Of a stretch of 64,000 bases of DNA, positions 29,001-38,221 are shown in pieces. The stretch is from Shewanella corallii (lineage in GTDB: Bacteria; Pseudomonadota; Gammaproteobacteria; Enterobacterales; Shewanellaceae). A program made the translations under genes and the position numbers. The stretch is from the NCBI RefSeq assembly GCF_023349125.1, contig NZ_JAKIKT010000001.1, forward strand, positions 930,001 through 994,000. The letters run 5' to 3'. The notes below the pieces were generated by a model. It had not been told where the DNA came from. It searched no databases and was given only the letters and a program-made list of their open reading frames with translations. Within the stretch, counting starts at the first letter, position 1; each line of letters starts with the position of its first letter.

Positions 29001-29509
29001 GCAAAACCGTGAAAGCCGCCGGTCTGGTGATTGCTTCCAGGGTTATGTTGACCAAGCGCGGTTCCAAAATGGGACTGGTGACTCTGGACGACAAGAGTGC
29101 CCGTCTGGAGTGCATGCTGTTTACTGAGGCGTTTGAGAAATTTGGTCATTTGCTGGAGAAGGACAGGATCCTGATCTGCGAAGGTGAGGTCAGTTATGAC
29201 GACTTCTCCGGCGGTAATCGTATGACTATCCGCAATATGATCGATATCAGTGAAGCCCGCAGTCACTTTGCGCTGGCGCTGGAAGTGGATATGGATGGTA
29301 CAAGGGTGTCACCTGACTGGTTGCAGCGTTTTGGTGGGGTGCTGGATCCCTGGCGCAACGGGGCGGTTCCTGTGGTGATCAACTATACCAGGAAGCAGGC
29401 TTCAGGCCAGTTCCGGCTGGGAGATGAATGGCGGGTAAATCCGAGCGATGAATTGGTGCTGGAGCTGCAGCAGATGATAGGTCCGGACAAGGTCAGGATC
29501 CTGTTCTGA
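26036..29509 (+). CDS. dnaE: DNA polymerase III alpha subunit
   Basis: DnaE is the replicative polymerase catalytic subunit. The 1157-residue length is canonical. An N-terminal PHP domain begins [16 protein letters not shown]. The polymerase acidic pair Asp401 and Asp403 sits in PDFDVDFC, at the same residue numbers as E. coli, and [16 protein letters not shown] precedes it. A helix-hairpin-helix and OB-fold follow toward the C-terminus. The stop codon overlaps the tilS ATG by one base; accA, often found here, is absent. Confidence 0.98.
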   Translation: MSQPRFVHLRCHSDFSMSDGVAKVKPILGKIEELEMPAFALTDQNNLCGLVKFYSGCHDKGIKPIIGADFKMIVPGIEKEFCSLTVLAMDNTGYQNLTDLISRAYLRGHIDDTVVIDQEWLIEYGEGLLLLSGGKDGDIGKALLKGNKGQAVALAQFYQTHFADRFYLELLRTGRADEERYLHAAVELAGDVGLPVVATNQVVFLTPEDFEAHEIRVAIHDGYTLADPRRPKKYSDQQYLKTEEEMCELFADIPEALQNTVEIAKRCNVTVRLGEYFLPNFPTGEMSIEDYLVHVSEVGLEERLEFLFPDPEVRAEKRGEYDERLDVELKVINQMGFPGYFLIVMEFIQWGKDNGIPVGPGRGSGAGSLVAYALKITDLDPLEFDLLFERFLNPERVSMPDFDVDFCMDRRDEVIDHVAELYGREAVSQIITFGTMAAKAVIRDVGRVLGHPYGFVDRISKMVPAEPGMTLAKAFEAEPGLPEAYDADEEVRDLIDMCRKLEGVTRNAGKHAGGVVIAPTKITDFAPLYCDSEGKFPVTQFDKNDVETAGLVKFDFLGLRTLTIIDWALGMINPRLEKAGKQPVDIAAIPLDDKTSFKMLQRYETTAVFQLESRGMKDLIKRLQPDCFEDMIALVALFRPGPLQSGMVDNFIERKHGREEISYPDATWQHESLKPILDPTYGIILYQEQVMQIAQTLAGYTLGGADMLRRAMGKKKPEEMAKQRGTFEAGSVKNGVDGELSMKIFDLVEKFAGYGFNKSHSAAYALVSYQTLWLKAHFPAEFMAAVMSADMDNTDKIVTLVDECERMGLPLLPPDVNKGLFKFTVDDEQNIVYGIGAIKGVGEGPVESILHAREDGPFKDLFDFCARVDLKKLNRRVIERLIRAGALDTLGPHRASMMETLQEAMRAAEQHAKASAIGQSDMFGLLNSEPEDTKQQFVECVPWPDKVWLEGERETLGLYLTGHPINQYLKELRQYTSGRLKDIHPTERGKTVKAAGLVIASRVMLTKRGSKMGLVTLDDKSARLECMLFTEAFEKFGHLLEKDRILICEGEVSYDDFSGGNRMTIRNMIDISEARSHFALALEVDMDGTRVSPDWLQRFGGVLDPWRNGAVPVVINYTRKQASGQFRLGDEWRVNPSDELVLELQQMIGPDKVRILF

Positions 29510-30852
29510 TGCCGGTACTGATTGCTGACAGCCTGGAAGCTTTGGCTCCCAAGCCAGGTACCCGGGTTTTGCTTGGATACAGTGGCGGCGTGGATTCAGA
29601 GGTGCTTGCCTGTTTATTGGGGCAATACGCAGCTGCTCATCCCGAAATAAACTGTACTCTGGTGCACGTACATCATGGACTCAGTCACAATGCCGAGAGC
29701 TGGGTGCAACACTGTGAAGCCCGGGCTGCCCATTATGGTCTTGAGTTCAGGCTTTGCCGGGTCACTGTTGATCAGGGGCCCAGAACCAGCCTGGAAGCTG
29801 AGGCGCGTAAAGCCAGGTATCAGGCAATCAGTCAGTTGATGAAGCCTGATGATATTTTATTGACCGGTCATCACCAGGATGACCAGTTGGAAACCCTGCT
29901 GCTGGCACTGAAGCGGGGCCAGGGACCTAGAGGGCTGGCGGCGATGGGTAAATGCCAGCCTTTCGATAAAGGCTGGCAGGTGAGGCCGTTATTGGGCTGC
30001 AGCCGCCAGCAGATCGAAGCATTTGCTGCCGCCAACCAGCTGACCCATATTCAGGATGAGAGTAACTTTGACACCCGTTTTGACCGCAATTTTCTGCGTC
30101 AGGATATTATCCCTCTGTTGAAATCCCGTTGGCCCCAGATAGCCCATACCGCCGCTCGCTCCGCTTCCCTTTGTGCCGAGCAACAATTGGCACTGGATGA
30201 GGTGGTCAGCGACAGGCTCACTGGAATGGTGCGTGATACCCCCTGGGGCAAGACGTTGGTCCTGGATGGGCTTGCCAGGCAGGCACCTCACTGGCAAAAA
30301 CTGCTGCTAAGAGCCTTTATCGAACAAAGCGGTTTGGAATTGCCCTCTCAGGTGCAGCTGGAGCAGGCGCTGCAGCAACTGCTTGAGGCCAGGGAGGATG
30401 CGGGGGTTGAGCTCAAATTTGCAGGGGCAGTAATACGACGATATGCCGGTGGTATTTACGTAACCTCTAACCAGGCTCTGATGACTCCTGGCCAGCTCAC
30501 GCTTGAAAAGGGATTGAAGCAGGTGAGTTACGGCGCCTTTTTGTTGACGCTGAACTCAGCCAATGAAGGGCCCAGAGTCAGGTGTGGTAAATCCGAAGAA
30601 GAGTGGCAGTTGGCCACTATGGCCGGGTTTGGGATAACCGGAGCCACGCGCTGTCACCCTCACTTCCGTGATAAAGGGCGAGAGCTGAAAAAATGCTGGC
30701 AGGAGGCGGGGGTTCCGCCCTGGGTCCGTCAGCATCTGCCGCTGCTCTTTATTGATGGGCAGTTGGCTGCTGTGCCAGGTATCTGGGTTGAGAAATCGTT
30801 TCTGGCCAAAGCGGGTGAAGCCGGGGTAAGTCTGGCGCTGAGCGTTAAATAA
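29509..30852 (+). CDS. tilS: tRNA(Ile)-lysidine synthase TilS
   Basis: TilS attaches lysine to the wobble cytidine of the AUA-decoding tRNA. The ATP pyrophosphatase loop SGGVDS is at residues 25-30. ARKARYQAI, LTGHHQDDQLETLLLALKRG and ESNFDTRFDRNFLRQ follow as in the family. A substrate-binding middle domain and a C-terminal domain complete the 447 residues. It starts within the dnaE stop (TGATG), so it is translationally coupled to dnaE. Confidence 0.96.
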   Translation: MPVLIADSLEALAPKPGTRVLLGYSGGVDSEVLACLLGQYAAAHPEINCTLVHVHHGLSHNAESWVQHCEARAAHYGLEFRLCRVTVDQGPRTSLEAEARKARYQAISQLMKPDDILLTGHHQDDQLETLLLALKRGQGPRGLAAMGKCQPFDKGWQVRPLLGCSRQQIEAFAAANQLTHIQDESNFDTRFDRNFLRQDIIPLLKSRWPQIAHTAARSASLCAEQQLALDEVVSDRLTGMVRDTPWGKTLVLDGLARQAPHWQKLLLRAFIEQSGLELPSQVQLEQALQQLLEAREDAGVELKFAGAVIRRYAGGIYVTSNQALMTPGQLTLEKGLKQVSYGAFLLTLNSANEGPRVRCGKSEEEWQLATMAGFGITGATRCHPHFRDKGRELKKCWQEAGVPPWVRQHLPLLFIDGQLAAVPGIWVEKSFLAKAGEAGVSLALSVK

Positions 30853-30854
30853 AC

Positions 30855-31745
30855 TCAGCCTGCCAACCTGTAACCGTTACGCCCCGCTTTTTTCGCCTTA
30901 TAGAGTGCCTTGTCAGCACTGCGATACATACTGCTTAAATCGTCATTGATCTTGTATTGAGTGCCACCGAGGCTGGCGCTGACCTGATAACCAGACAGGA
31001 CTCTGTGACTTTGCAGCCTGGCCATAATGCGCTTACAGAGTAATGCACAGCCCTGTCGGTCGCCTTCCACAAGAATCACAAATTCATCCCCACCCAGCCT
31101 GAAAGCCTGATCACTGCTGCGAATTGTGGTTTGCAGCAGTTTTCCAAACTCTGTGAGTACCAGATCGCCGGTTTCATGACCATAGTTGTCATTGAGCTGC
31201 TTAAAGTTGTCCAGATCCAGAATCAGCAATGACATGGGGCTTTCAGAGCGGGCAGCCCGACAAATTGCCTGATTGACCGTACGCTCGAAATCTCTTCGAT
31301 TGCCAAGGCCTGTGAGGCTGTCTACTGTGGCCTGCCTGCTAATCTCGGCGAATACCAGCGCATTGGACATAGGCTGCTGTAACAGAAACTCCAGTTGTGT
31401 CATAAATCGCATCTGCGAAGCACTGACAGGCTGATACAGGTAATACTTGAGAACGCCGGTTTGTGCTCCCCATACGAATGGACGGGGCAACACCACTGAG
31501 CCCTGCTCACCCCATTCAAGCAGGGTGTCATTAAAGCTGAGTTGCAAGCCCGAAAGCGGCAATTGTTTGCCGGCCAGAGCGGCAAAGGTATCAAATACAT
31601 CTTTGGGCTCCAGGCTGGCATGCAAGTACTGCAGAGAGCTGAGCAGTTCTGCCTGTGGAGGCATGATGCCGCTGTGCATCTGGTAGATGCGCCCTTTTTT
31701 TGCTTGATTGTCAGCGTAAACTTCTGTTGTATTGCCATATGCCAT
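30855..31745 (-). CDS. GGDEF domain diguanylate cyclase
   Basis: The protein should make cyclic di-GMP. Its 296 residues contain an N-terminal 130-residue sensory region of unknown type (likely GAF-like, with no membrane helix), then a GGDEF domain. The active loop LGGDEF is at 217-222, and an inhibitory-site RSSD lies upstream at 209-212. The DSLTGLGNR motif opens the domain. All catalytic features look intact. A GTGAGGA ribosome site sits before the ATG at 31745. It converges on tilS with only two bases between stops, and no terminator is visible there. Confidence 0.92.
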   Translation of the reverse strand: MAYGNTTEVYADNQAKKGRIYQMHSGIMPPQAELLSSLQYLHASLEPKDVFDTFAALAGKQLPLSGLQLSFNDTLLEWGEQGSVVLPRPFVWGAQTGVLKYYLYQPVSASQMRFMTQLEFLLQQPMSNALVFAEISRQATVDSLTGLGNRRDFERTVNQAICRAARSESPMSLLILDLDNFKQLNDNYGHETGDLVLTEFGKLLQTTIRSSDQAFRLGGDEFVILVEGDRQGCALLCKRIMARLQSHRVLSGYQVSASLGGTQYKINDDLSSMYRSADKALYKAKKAGRNGYRLAG

Positions 31746-31921
31746 TGTGAAATCCTCACTCTTTCCGGATTCTCCCGGGATATTGCCTGGATTTAAAGCA
31801 ATGTCTGTGCCGATACGCTTGTTGATTAAATTTGTCTTTGTTTGTCATTAGGTTAATCTGGAAGTAATCACACCATAAATTCATTTGGTTTACTGGTGTC
31901 AGCTTTTTGACCGGAGAAATG

Positions 31922-33868
31922 ATGGAGCACGGATACCTCACCCCACTATTATTGATGCTGCTGATCGCCATTGGCTCCATCGCCCTGTTCAGGCGCCTGG
32001 GGTTACCGGCGATATTGGCGTATTTATTGACCGGGGTGGTCAGCGGTCCCAGTGGTTTCAATTGGTTTTCTCAGGCACAAATGCACTCGGTTGCCGAGCT
32101 GGGTGTCGTGCTGCTGATGTTCAGTCTGGGGCTGGAGTTTTCCTTGCCGAGGCTATGGGCCATGCGCCGCACTGTGTTTGGTCTCGGCAGCGCTCAGGTG
32201 TTGGTAACCTCGGCAATCAGTGCCTGTATCGCTCTTTACTACGATCAGAGCGCAGCCTCCGCTATCGTTATCGGTGCTGCTATTGCCCTCTCTTCCACCG
32301 CTATTGTGCTTAAGCTGCTTAATGAACAGGACTGGCTCAGACGTCGCCATGGTGAGTTGTCGGTCAGTGTGCTGCTGTTTCAGGATATCGCTGTTGTCCC
32401 CTTGCTGATTTTGCTGCCACTGTTGGCCACCGACGGTGAAGCGCTGGCACTGCAGGATATCTTTTACGGTCTGCTTAAGGGCACTGTCGCCTTTGTGGGA
32501 TTAATGGCGGCGGGCAAGTGGCTGTTGCCGAAATTGTTTGATGAAATTGCCAGGGCCAGATCCAGTGAGCTGTTTGTTCTCGCTACTCTGGTGGTTGCTC
32601 TCAGCACAGGTGCCTTTACTCAGTGGATGGGCATGTCTATGGCGCTGGGCGCCTTTATGGCGGGTATGTTGCTCGGTGAAAGCCAGTATCGTCGTCAGTT
32701 GGAAGCCGATATCCGGCCATTCAGGGATCTGCTGATGGGGCTCTTCTTTATCTCCATTGGTATGTTACTGGATTTCCAGTTGGTGATGGCTTACTGGTGG
32801 CAGATCCTGCTTTTGCTGTTTGCCGTGATTGTCGGTAAAGGCATGGTGGTCTATCTGCTGTTGCGTTTTTCCGGTGAGCCAATTCGTAACGCCGCCACGT
32901 CAGCCATGACTTTGGCTCAGGTGGGTGAGTTCTCCTTTGTGATTCTGGCATTGGCCGTTAACTATGAGTTGCTGGACAAACAGGTCAGTACCCAGTTGGT
33001 GATGGTGGCTGTGGTATCTATGGCGATTGCGCCCTGGCTGGTCAGGCACAGCGCTGAAATTGGTAAGCGTATGCAGGCCAGAGTGGACAATAATCTCGAT
33101 GATGAACCTGAGTTTCCGGTTGAGGTTTCCAAGGACCTGGTGATTATTCTGGGTTACGGTCGGGTAGGGCAGACTATCGCCCGTTTTCTTAAGATTGAAG
33201 CCATTCCCTATCTGGTGCTGGATATGGACCCGGCGCGGGTGACGGAAGCAAGGAATGGCGGTGAGCCTGTTTATTATGGTGATGCCTGTAAGGCCAGTAT
33301 TCTCAAGCAGCTTGGGATCCGCGATGCCGGTATGTTGGTGGTCACCTTTTGCGATTCCCGGGCGTTGGAAGAAGTTGTCCATATGTGCCGGGAGATGGCT
33401 CCTGAGCTGAATATTCTGGTGCGTACCAGGGATGATAAGTCCCTTGACCAGCTGGAGCATGCAGGCGCGACTCAGGTGATCCCTGAGTCTCTGGAAGGCA
33501 GTTTGATGCTGGTTTCTCAGGTGCTCTACAAATGTGGTATTCCCCTGTCACGTATTCTTAAGCGGCTGGAGTCTGAGAGGCGCAACCACTATCGTTATCT
33601 TCATGGCTTTTTCAGTGGTGTGGAATCCGATTTCACACTGGAGCAGCTGCATGCGGTATCACTGCCTGAAGGTGCCAGTGTGGTAGGTAAACGTATTGGT
33701 GAGCTGCCCTGGGAGAAACTCAGAGTCGAGCTCAGGGCTGTTCGTCGTGACGGCGCTGAAGTTGAACAGCCCAGCAAGGAGTGGTTGCTAAAGACGGGTG
33801 ATATATTGCTGCTGCAGGGCAAGCCAAGAAGAGTAGAGAGGGCAGAGCAATATCTGCTGCAGGGATAA
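31922..33868 (+). CDS. Kef-type monovalent cation:proton antiporter (CPA2) with TrkA domains
   Basis: The product of about 648 residues has 12-13 membrane helices in its first 375 residues, with typical CPA2 segments (LPAILAYLLTGVVSGP, GVVLLMFSLGLEFS, and ALGAFMAGMLLGES). A TrkA-N nucleotide-binding domain follows (VIILGYGRVGQTIARFLK), then a TrkA-C domain near the end. The organisation is that of KefB/KefC and related K+ or Na+/H+ exchangers; glutathione gating is uncertain. The ATG at 31922 is preferred because GGAG lies five bases before it; 31919 (ATG) and 31907 (TTG) are in frame. Substrate specificity cannot be read from sequence. Confidence 0.88.
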   Translation: MEHGYLTPLLLMLLIAIGSIALFRRLGLPAILAYLLTGVVSGPSGFNWFSQAQMHSVAELGVVLLMFSLGLEFSLPRLWAMRRTVFGLGSAQVLVTSAISACIALYYDQSAASAIVIGAAIALSSTAIVLKLLNEQDWLRRRHGELSVSVLLFQDIAVVPLLILLPLLATDGEALALQDIFYGLLKGTVAFVGLMAAGKWLLPKLFDEIARARSSELFVLATLVVALSTGAFTQWMGMSMALGAFMAGMLLGESQYRRQLEADIRPFRDLLMGLFFISIGMLLDFQLVMAYWWQILLLLFAVIVGKGMVVYLLLRFSGEPIRNAATSAMTLAQVGEFSFVILALAVNYELLDKQVSTQLVMVAVVSMAIAPWLVRHSAEIGKRMQARVDNNLDDEPEFPVEVSKDLVIILGYGRVGQTIARFLKIEAIPYLVLDMDPARVTEARNGGEPVYYGDACKASILKQLGIRDAGMLVVTFCDSRALEEVVHMCREMAPELNILVRTRDDKSLDQLEHAGATQVIPESLEGSLMLVSQVLYKCGIPLSRILKRLESERRNHYRYLHGFFSGVESDFTLEQLHAVSLPEGASVVGKRIGELPWEKLRVELRAVRRDGAEVEQPSKEWLLKTGDILLLQGKPRRVERAEQYLLQG

Positions 33869-33872
33869 CCAT

Positions 33873-34478
33873 TTATCCCTGGGTGGCGCCATAGGCCCGG
33901 CAAAAGACGTTGGCTATCTCTTGCAGCAGTTGATTGGTTTCCTCCCCAGAACTGAGGGCGTCGCCTGTCAGTAATCCGGGCCAGATAACCAGACCGCTGA
34001 ACATGCCTTTCAGTACCCTGGCCATCTGTGGGTAGTCGTGATTATTGAGTGCGCCTGCCTGCCCGGCCTGCTGTAACCAGAGCAAAAAGCTGTTGTCGCC
34101 TGCATAAATCTCAGTCAGTAATTGTCGCGCCATCTCAGGTTGTCTGAGCAGTTCCACGACTATCATCCGCAGCACAGGCAGGCTGTAGGTGTCGCTGTGG
34201 AGCTTGAGCTCATCATTCAGCAGTGCCAGCAATTGGTCATAAAGTGGCTGATTTTTATCATACCCCTTAAACCCCTGAGTATGATTTCTTTGATGAAGAC
34301 GACTCAGTACAGCGCTGAACAGCGCCTCTTTACTTTCGAAATGTCGGTACAGTGTGCGTTTGGATACGCTGGCTCTGGCACTGATTGCATCCATACTGGT
34401 GCCATCAAACCCCAACTCCAGGAACTCTTTTTCAGCGGCGTCCAGAATGTCGAGGTGTTTGATTTCAGATAGTTTCAT
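33873..34478 (-). CDS. TetR family transcriptional regulator
   Basis: The 201-residue protein has an N-terminal TetR-type DNA-binding domain: ILDAAEKEFLELGFDGTSMDAI followed by the helix-turn-helix KRTLYRHFESKEALF. A variable ligand-binding C-terminal domain follows (LLRQPEMARQLLTEIYAGD). I chose ATG at 34478 since TetR proteins begin about 12 residues before the first helix; a GTG at 34517 is an in-frame alternative. It is divergent from a three-gene envelope operon, and an inverted repeat lies between them, so it probably controls that operon and itself. The ligand is unknown. Confidence 0.88.
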   Translation of the reverse strand: MKLSEIKHLDILDAAEKEFLELGFDGTSMDAISARASVSKRTLYRHFESKEALFSAVLSRLHQRNHTQGFKGYDKNQPLYDQLLALLNDELKLHSDTYSLPVLRMIVVELLRQPEMARQLLTEIYAGDNSFLLWLQQAGQAGALNNHDYPQMARVLKGMFSGLVIWPGLLTGDALSSGEETNQLLQEIANVFCRAYGATQG

Positions 34479-34521
34479 TGCGGGCGCCCAGGTAAGAAGT
34501 GGCGAGAATATCAACACATCT

Positions 34522-34553
34522 CACAAATGTACACTCTGAGGTTTACTTTTGTG
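34522..34553. promoter_or_regulatory. Inverted repeat between tetR-type gene and envelope operon (candidate operator)
   Basis: CACAAATGTA (34522-34531) is repeated inverted at 34544-34553 with 9 of 10 positions matching and a 12-base spacer. It sits in the divergent promoter region, a usual place for a TetR operator. The link to this regulator is inferred from position. Confidence 0.55.
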
Positions 34554-34602
34554 CGCCAATACATAAAATTCTGCCATTCCATCAGTTTCAGAGTGAAAAA
34601 CC

Positions 34603-35466
34603 ATGACCGGCGTACGATATCTGGCATGTGCTGCAATGATTTTTGGCAGCAGCAGTGCCACAGCTTTTGAATTACCCCTGTTCGCCGAAGAGGCCAGGGC
34701 TCAGGGATACACCTTACCCGAACCTTTTGGTCTGAGTGTCGGTGCCATGCATGTTGAACAGGGCGTGATGATTGACAGCATAGGTTTTTCCGGCCTGAGT
34801 TTTCTTGGTATGCCGCTGGATCCGGATACCATAGAGATCAGCGCCGCCCCTGGTATGCAGAAAAGTGAAGTTTACACCCTGCGTGCGGATGTCTGGCTGC
34901 TGCCCTTCCTCAATGTCTACGCCATCGGCGGCAAGATGACGGGTGAGTCAACGACTCTGGTGACGCTGGAGAAAGTAGGACCCTTTAAACCCAATAGCTC
35001 CTTTGACTTCTCCCTGGACCTGGATGGTGATCTGTATGGTGCCGGTGTGGTTATTGCCGGCGGTGTTGGAAACTGGTTTACCCTGATTGATGCCAGTCTG
35101 ACCAAAACCAAACTGACGGTAATCGATGGTGAAATTGACGCCTTTGTACTGTCTCCCCGCGTAGGTTATGACTTTGCCGACAAAGGCCTGCCATTGCGCA
35201 TCTGGGTCGGTGGCATGTACCAGGATGTTGAGCAAAGTCTGGCGGGCTATATCCATAACCTGAGCTTTGGCAATGGCCTGGATGAGCTGATTGGTATTGT
35301 CGATCCCAAGGGGGAGGGGCGTTTCCATGTCGAGCAACACCTGCAGACACCATGGAATACTCTGGTGGGTTTCCAATTTCAGTTCGCCAGAGACTGGTCT
35401 TTGATTGGCGAAGCAGGATTGGGTGAGCGTAAGAGCGCTATGTTGTCCATGGAATATCGCTTCTGA
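34603..35466 (+). CDS. Exported beta-barrel-like outer membrane protein, unknown family
   Basis: The 287-residue precursor has a short signal peptide (likely cut after SSSATA). The mature protein alternates hydrophobic and polar residues throughout (for example RADVWLLPFLNVYAIGGKM and GAGVVIAGGVGNWFTLIDAS) and ends in SMEYRF, an aromatic-terminated outer membrane signature. I do not recognise the family. It is the first gene of a tight operon with a D15-type barrel gene; the next ATG begins directly after its stop. Role in transport or envelope structure is inferred from the operon only. Confidence 0.7.
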   Translation: MTGVRYLACAAMIFGSSSATAFELPLFAEEARAQGYTLPEPFGLSVGAMHVEQGVMIDSIGFSGLSFLGMPLDPDTIEISAAPGMQKSEVYTLRADVWLLPFLNVYAIGGKMTGESTTLVTLEKVGPFKPNSSFDFSLDLDGDLYGAGVVIAGGVGNWFTLIDASLTKTKLTVIDGEIDAFVLSPRVGYDFADKGLPLRIWVGGMYQDVEQSLAGYIHNLSFGNGLDELIGIVDPKGEGRFHVEQHLQTPWNTLVGFQFQFARDWSLIGEAGLGERKSAMLSMEYRF

Positions 35467-36626
35467 TGCAATCCGGTTTTTACATCAAGCAGCTGGCCAC
35501 AGGCATGCTGCTTTCCATCGTTTTGTTGCCCAGTGGCAACCTGTTTGCTGCTGAACATACCGATACCCCGGAAAATAAAGGCTGGCTGGATACTCTGCTC
35601 GAAGAGCTGGGGGCCAGCGAGCAGTTGGAGCTGGATAAAGGGATAGACTGGGGCGTGTTACCTGGGCCTTTTGTTAATCCACTGCAGGGCTTTGGTATTG
35701 GTGTGGCCGCCATAGGCTTGTACTCACCAAAAGGTCGGCAAGAGAGCACTCAGATTTCGACGCTGGGGATTAAATCTTATGTATCCACTTCAGGTTCTTA
35801 TGGGCTTGGAGTCGAGAATCGTACCTATCTTGGGGATGACAGCTGGCGTCTTGAGCTGGATGGCTGGATCAGTGAGTCTCCCAGAGATTATTGGGGAATT
35901 GGTATGCAGGCTGCTCAGCAGCCTGTAAACAAAACTGCGGTCGAGGCCAGTGTCCTGGAGCTGTCTCCCCGGGTGGCTTATCGTTTGCTGCCTAACACCT
36001 ATGCCACCCTTGGCTGGGAGTTGCAGTCCTACCGGGATATGAGCGCTGACGGCCCGGCGTTGTCTCCTGCCGAATTACAGGATACCGATATTTCCGGTAT
36101 CAGCCTGGGGCTGGCCTATGACAGTCGTGATTTTGCCCCCAATGCCTGGGAAGGCGTTCTGGTGAGTGCCAAATATGATGACTATACCGCCGCCATGGGG
36201 GCTGACCGTAACTTCCGGCGCCTGACCCTCAACTATCGTCAATATCAAAGGCTGGCACCATCACTGGTGTTGGCCTGGGAACTGTTCGGTCAGGGAGTGG
36301 AAGGGGATGTGCCCTGGTTTGCACTGTCTGAAATGGGACGTGATGGACGTATGCGCGGTTATTATCAGGGGCAGTACCGAGACAGATACCAATTCAATGG
36401 TCAGGTGGAACTGCGACAGCAACTGACAGAGCGCCATGGCCTGGTGTATTGGGCCGGGGCTGGCACTCTGGGGCAGCAGCGCAGTGAACTCTTCCATGGA
36501 GAGTGGTTGCCGACTTTCGGGGTAGGTTACCGCCTGGCCTTTAAGCCCAGAGTGAATGTCAGGTTTGACCTGGGGCTGGGCAAAGACTCCAGCGGTTTTT
36601 ATTTTCAGATTAACGAGGCATTTTGA
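35466..36626 (+). CDS. BamA/TamA-type (D15) outer membrane barrel protein without POTRA domains
   Basis: The 386-residue precursor has a signal peptide (cut near NLFA) and then goes almost directly into a D15/Omp85-like barrel. The loop 6 motif is recognisable in GRMRGYYQGQYRDR. There is no room for POTRA domains (BamA needs about 400 residues for them). The C-terminus is FYFQINEAF, a typical outer membrane ending. Short POTRA-less members include putative lipid or surface-antigen exporters. It overlaps the previous gene by one base and the next by one base (TGATG). Confidence 0.78.
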   Translation: MQSGFYIKQLATGMLLSIVLLPSGNLFAAEHTDTPENKGWLDTLLEELGASEQLELDKGIDWGVLPGPFVNPLQGFGIGVAAIGLYSPKGRQESTQISTLGIKSYVSTSGSYGLGVENRTYLGDDSWRLELDGWISESPRDYWGIGMQAAQQPVNKTAVEASVLELSPRVAYRLLPNTYATLGWELQSYRDMSADGPALSPAELQDTDISGISLGLAYDSRDFAPNAWEGVLVSAKYDDYTAAMGADRNFRRLTLNYRQYQRLAPSLVLAWELFGQGVEGDVPWFALSEMGRDGRMRGYYQGQYRDRYQFNGQVELRQQLTERHGLVYWAGAGTLGQQRSELFHGEWLPTFGVGYRLAFKPRVNVRFDLGLGKDSSGFYFQINEAF

Positions 36627-37687
36627 TGTTAGGACACAGGCTGCTGATTGGCTTGACGCTGTTGTTAATGCTTCCCAACTTTGCCAAAGCGCTCGAAGCG
36701 CCTGCTGGAGTGCGTCCCTGCTGTGCATTTGGTACAGATTTAAAGGCGCAGGTTGGCGGCGTGCCGGTTCCCTTTTTCTCCCTGGAAAACCTGGTGGATG
36801 CAGGGGAGTTTGGCAGCCATATCTATAACGATGGCAGTCAGGGCGTAGCAGGCAGTTTGTTGGGAATCGCTGATGAGCTCAACGGTTTGATCTATACCCG
36901 CCGTGGCGGCTTTATCGATATCGCCCATGTGCGTGATACCGCTGACTATACCTACTACCTGTACCATGAGCTTTGGCCTTACATCGGCAGTGAGCATACC
37001 CTGACATTACCCGCTGAGCTCCGGCAGCGTCGGGTGGTGATGCGTGCCGATGATGTTGTGCATGACAATGACAGCAAACGTCAGCAAGGTATAAAGCTGG
37101 CGGGTATGTTGGCTTTCCAACTGGCGCAATGGCATGAAATTGCCCAGTGGTTTGGACTCAAGTCTGTCAGTGGCTGGTCTGAGCTGGCGTCAGCATTTTC
37201 ACCGGAAGACCTTTACTCCAATATGCTCGGGGCCAGGTTGGCTATTCAGGTGCTGGAGCAAACTCCCACCGCCAGTGTGAAGGAGTTCAGTAGTGCATTT
37301 GAAGTGGCGCTGGATGAGGCTTTGCAAAAACTGGGGGAAGTCGAGAAAGCTGAAACCCAAAGACGCATCAGGGCGCTGGATGGCGACTGGTGGGACAGCG
37401 ACAAGCGCCTGCCGGAGAAGTGGGTGCTGAGAAAGCGGGACTATCATCTTGGTCTTGACTTGATGCCCCATGCAGCTGAGGCACCGACGCCGTTAAAGCT
37501 GGAAATCAGTCAGTATGGCGAGTTGCAACTTTTGCCTGGTGGCAGTGAATCATCCTTCAAGACCCTGCCAGCATCATTGCGTAAAATGCCTGTGTGGCGC
37601 GGCAGTGATTTTCAATCTCTGGCTGACTTCGCCAGAGGGCAGGACTTGAATATCCGGCGCGATGCGGATATTCGCCTTGGACAATAA
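36626..37687 (+). CDS. DUF4056 domain exported protein
   Basis: The 353-residue precursor has a signal peptide (MLGHRLLIGLTLLLMLPNFAKA, cut after KALEA or nearby). The mature start APAGVRPCCAFGTDLKAQ with a vicinal Cys pair, then the FGSHIYNDG and NGLIYTRRGGFIDIAHVRDTAD segments, is the DUF4056 pattern. Function is unknown; several conserved His, Asp and Arg suggest an enzyme. I chose the ATG at 36626 (7 bases after AGG) over TTG at 36623. It is the last gene of the operon with the two barrel proteins. Confidence 0.82.
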   Translation: MLGHRLLIGLTLLLMLPNFAKALEAPAGVRPCCAFGTDLKAQVGGVPVPFFSLENLVDAGEFGSHIYNDGSQGVAGSLLGIADELNGLIYTRRGGFIDIAHVRDTADYTYYLYHELWPYIGSEHTLTLPAELRQRRVVMRADDVVHDNDSKRQQGIKLAGMLAFQLAQWHEIAQWFGLKSVSGWSELASAFSPEDLYSNMLGARLAIQVLEQTPTASVKEFSSAFEVALDEALQKLGEVEKAETQRRIRALDGDWWDSDKRLPEKWVLRKRDYHLGLDLMPHAAEAPTPLKLEISQYGELQLLPGGSESSFKTLPASLRKMPVWRGSDFQSLADFARGQDLNIRRDADIRLGQ

Positions 37688-37691
37688 CGGG

Positions 37692-38102
37692 CTATTTACC
37701 GTCATCCATTACCCAGTCTTTGAGTTGATTCAGAATTGACAATAGCGACTGCCCCCTTGGGGTGATCCTGTACGCGACTGCAATGGGCTTATCACTCAAC
37801 ACATGGCGGCTGATCATGCCATCAGCCTCCAGTTCTTTCAGTCTGGCATCCACTATCTTTTTACTGGCTCCGGGGACCTGCCTGCACACCTCATTAAACC
37901 TGAGTCCCTCTCCCTGCAAGTGCCACAGAATCGACGCCTTCCACTTACCACCAATCAATCGCATTCCCTGCTCTATAGGGCAGGGGGCGTCACAACCGGT
38001 TATTTCAACTCTGGGTTTGGGAACTGGCGTTGTCAGCGTTTTAAAGCTTTCAGAACGGGATTTTTGCAGCGCGATTGTGGTGGCAAGGTTGGCTTGGGGC
38101 AT
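37692..38102 (-). CDS. HxlR/DUF24 family transcriptional regulator
   Basis: The 136-residue protein carries the winged-helix HxlR domain: CPIEQGMRLIGGKWKASIL, then RFNEVCRQVPGASKKIVDARLKEL and a wing YRITPRGQSLLSIL. Cys41, just before the recognition domain, is the residue that acts as a redox or electrophile sensor in related YodB-type regulators, and Cys37 is nearby. It is divergent from mdaB, a quinone reductase gene, suggesting control by quinones or electrophiles. The N-terminal 35 residues are longer than usual. Confidence 0.87.
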   Translation of the reverse strand: MPQANLATTIALQKSRSESFKTLTTPVPKPRVEITGCDAPCPIEQGMRLIGGKWKASILWHLQGEGLRFNEVCRQVPGASKKIVDARLKELEADGMISRHVLSDKPIAVAYRITPRGQSLLSILNQLKDWVMDDGK

Positions 38103-38140
38103 GAAGAGTCCTTGAGCTTATCAATGAAATCCGTAGAGCA

Positions 38141-38171
38141 GGTAACCAAAAGTATACTGCTTGAGTTTACC
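38141..38171. promoter_or_regulatory. Candidate operator in the hxlR-mdaB divergent region
   Basis: GGTAACC (38141-38147) is mirrored by GTTTACC (38165-38171). An AGTATACT palindrome (38151-38158) lies between them and overlaps a possible -10 for mdaB. Such sites fit an autoregulated HxlR-type repressor, but binding is inferred. Confidence 0.4.
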
Positions 38172-38221
38172 CTTTGAGCGGCACATTATTCCAACATCAA
38201 TCCAGATGAAGGAACGGCTGT

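Noticed and set aside
27968-29266. 432-codon minus-strand frame opposite dnaE
   Set aside because: Antisense shadow of dnaE with unnatural His/Gln-rich composition.
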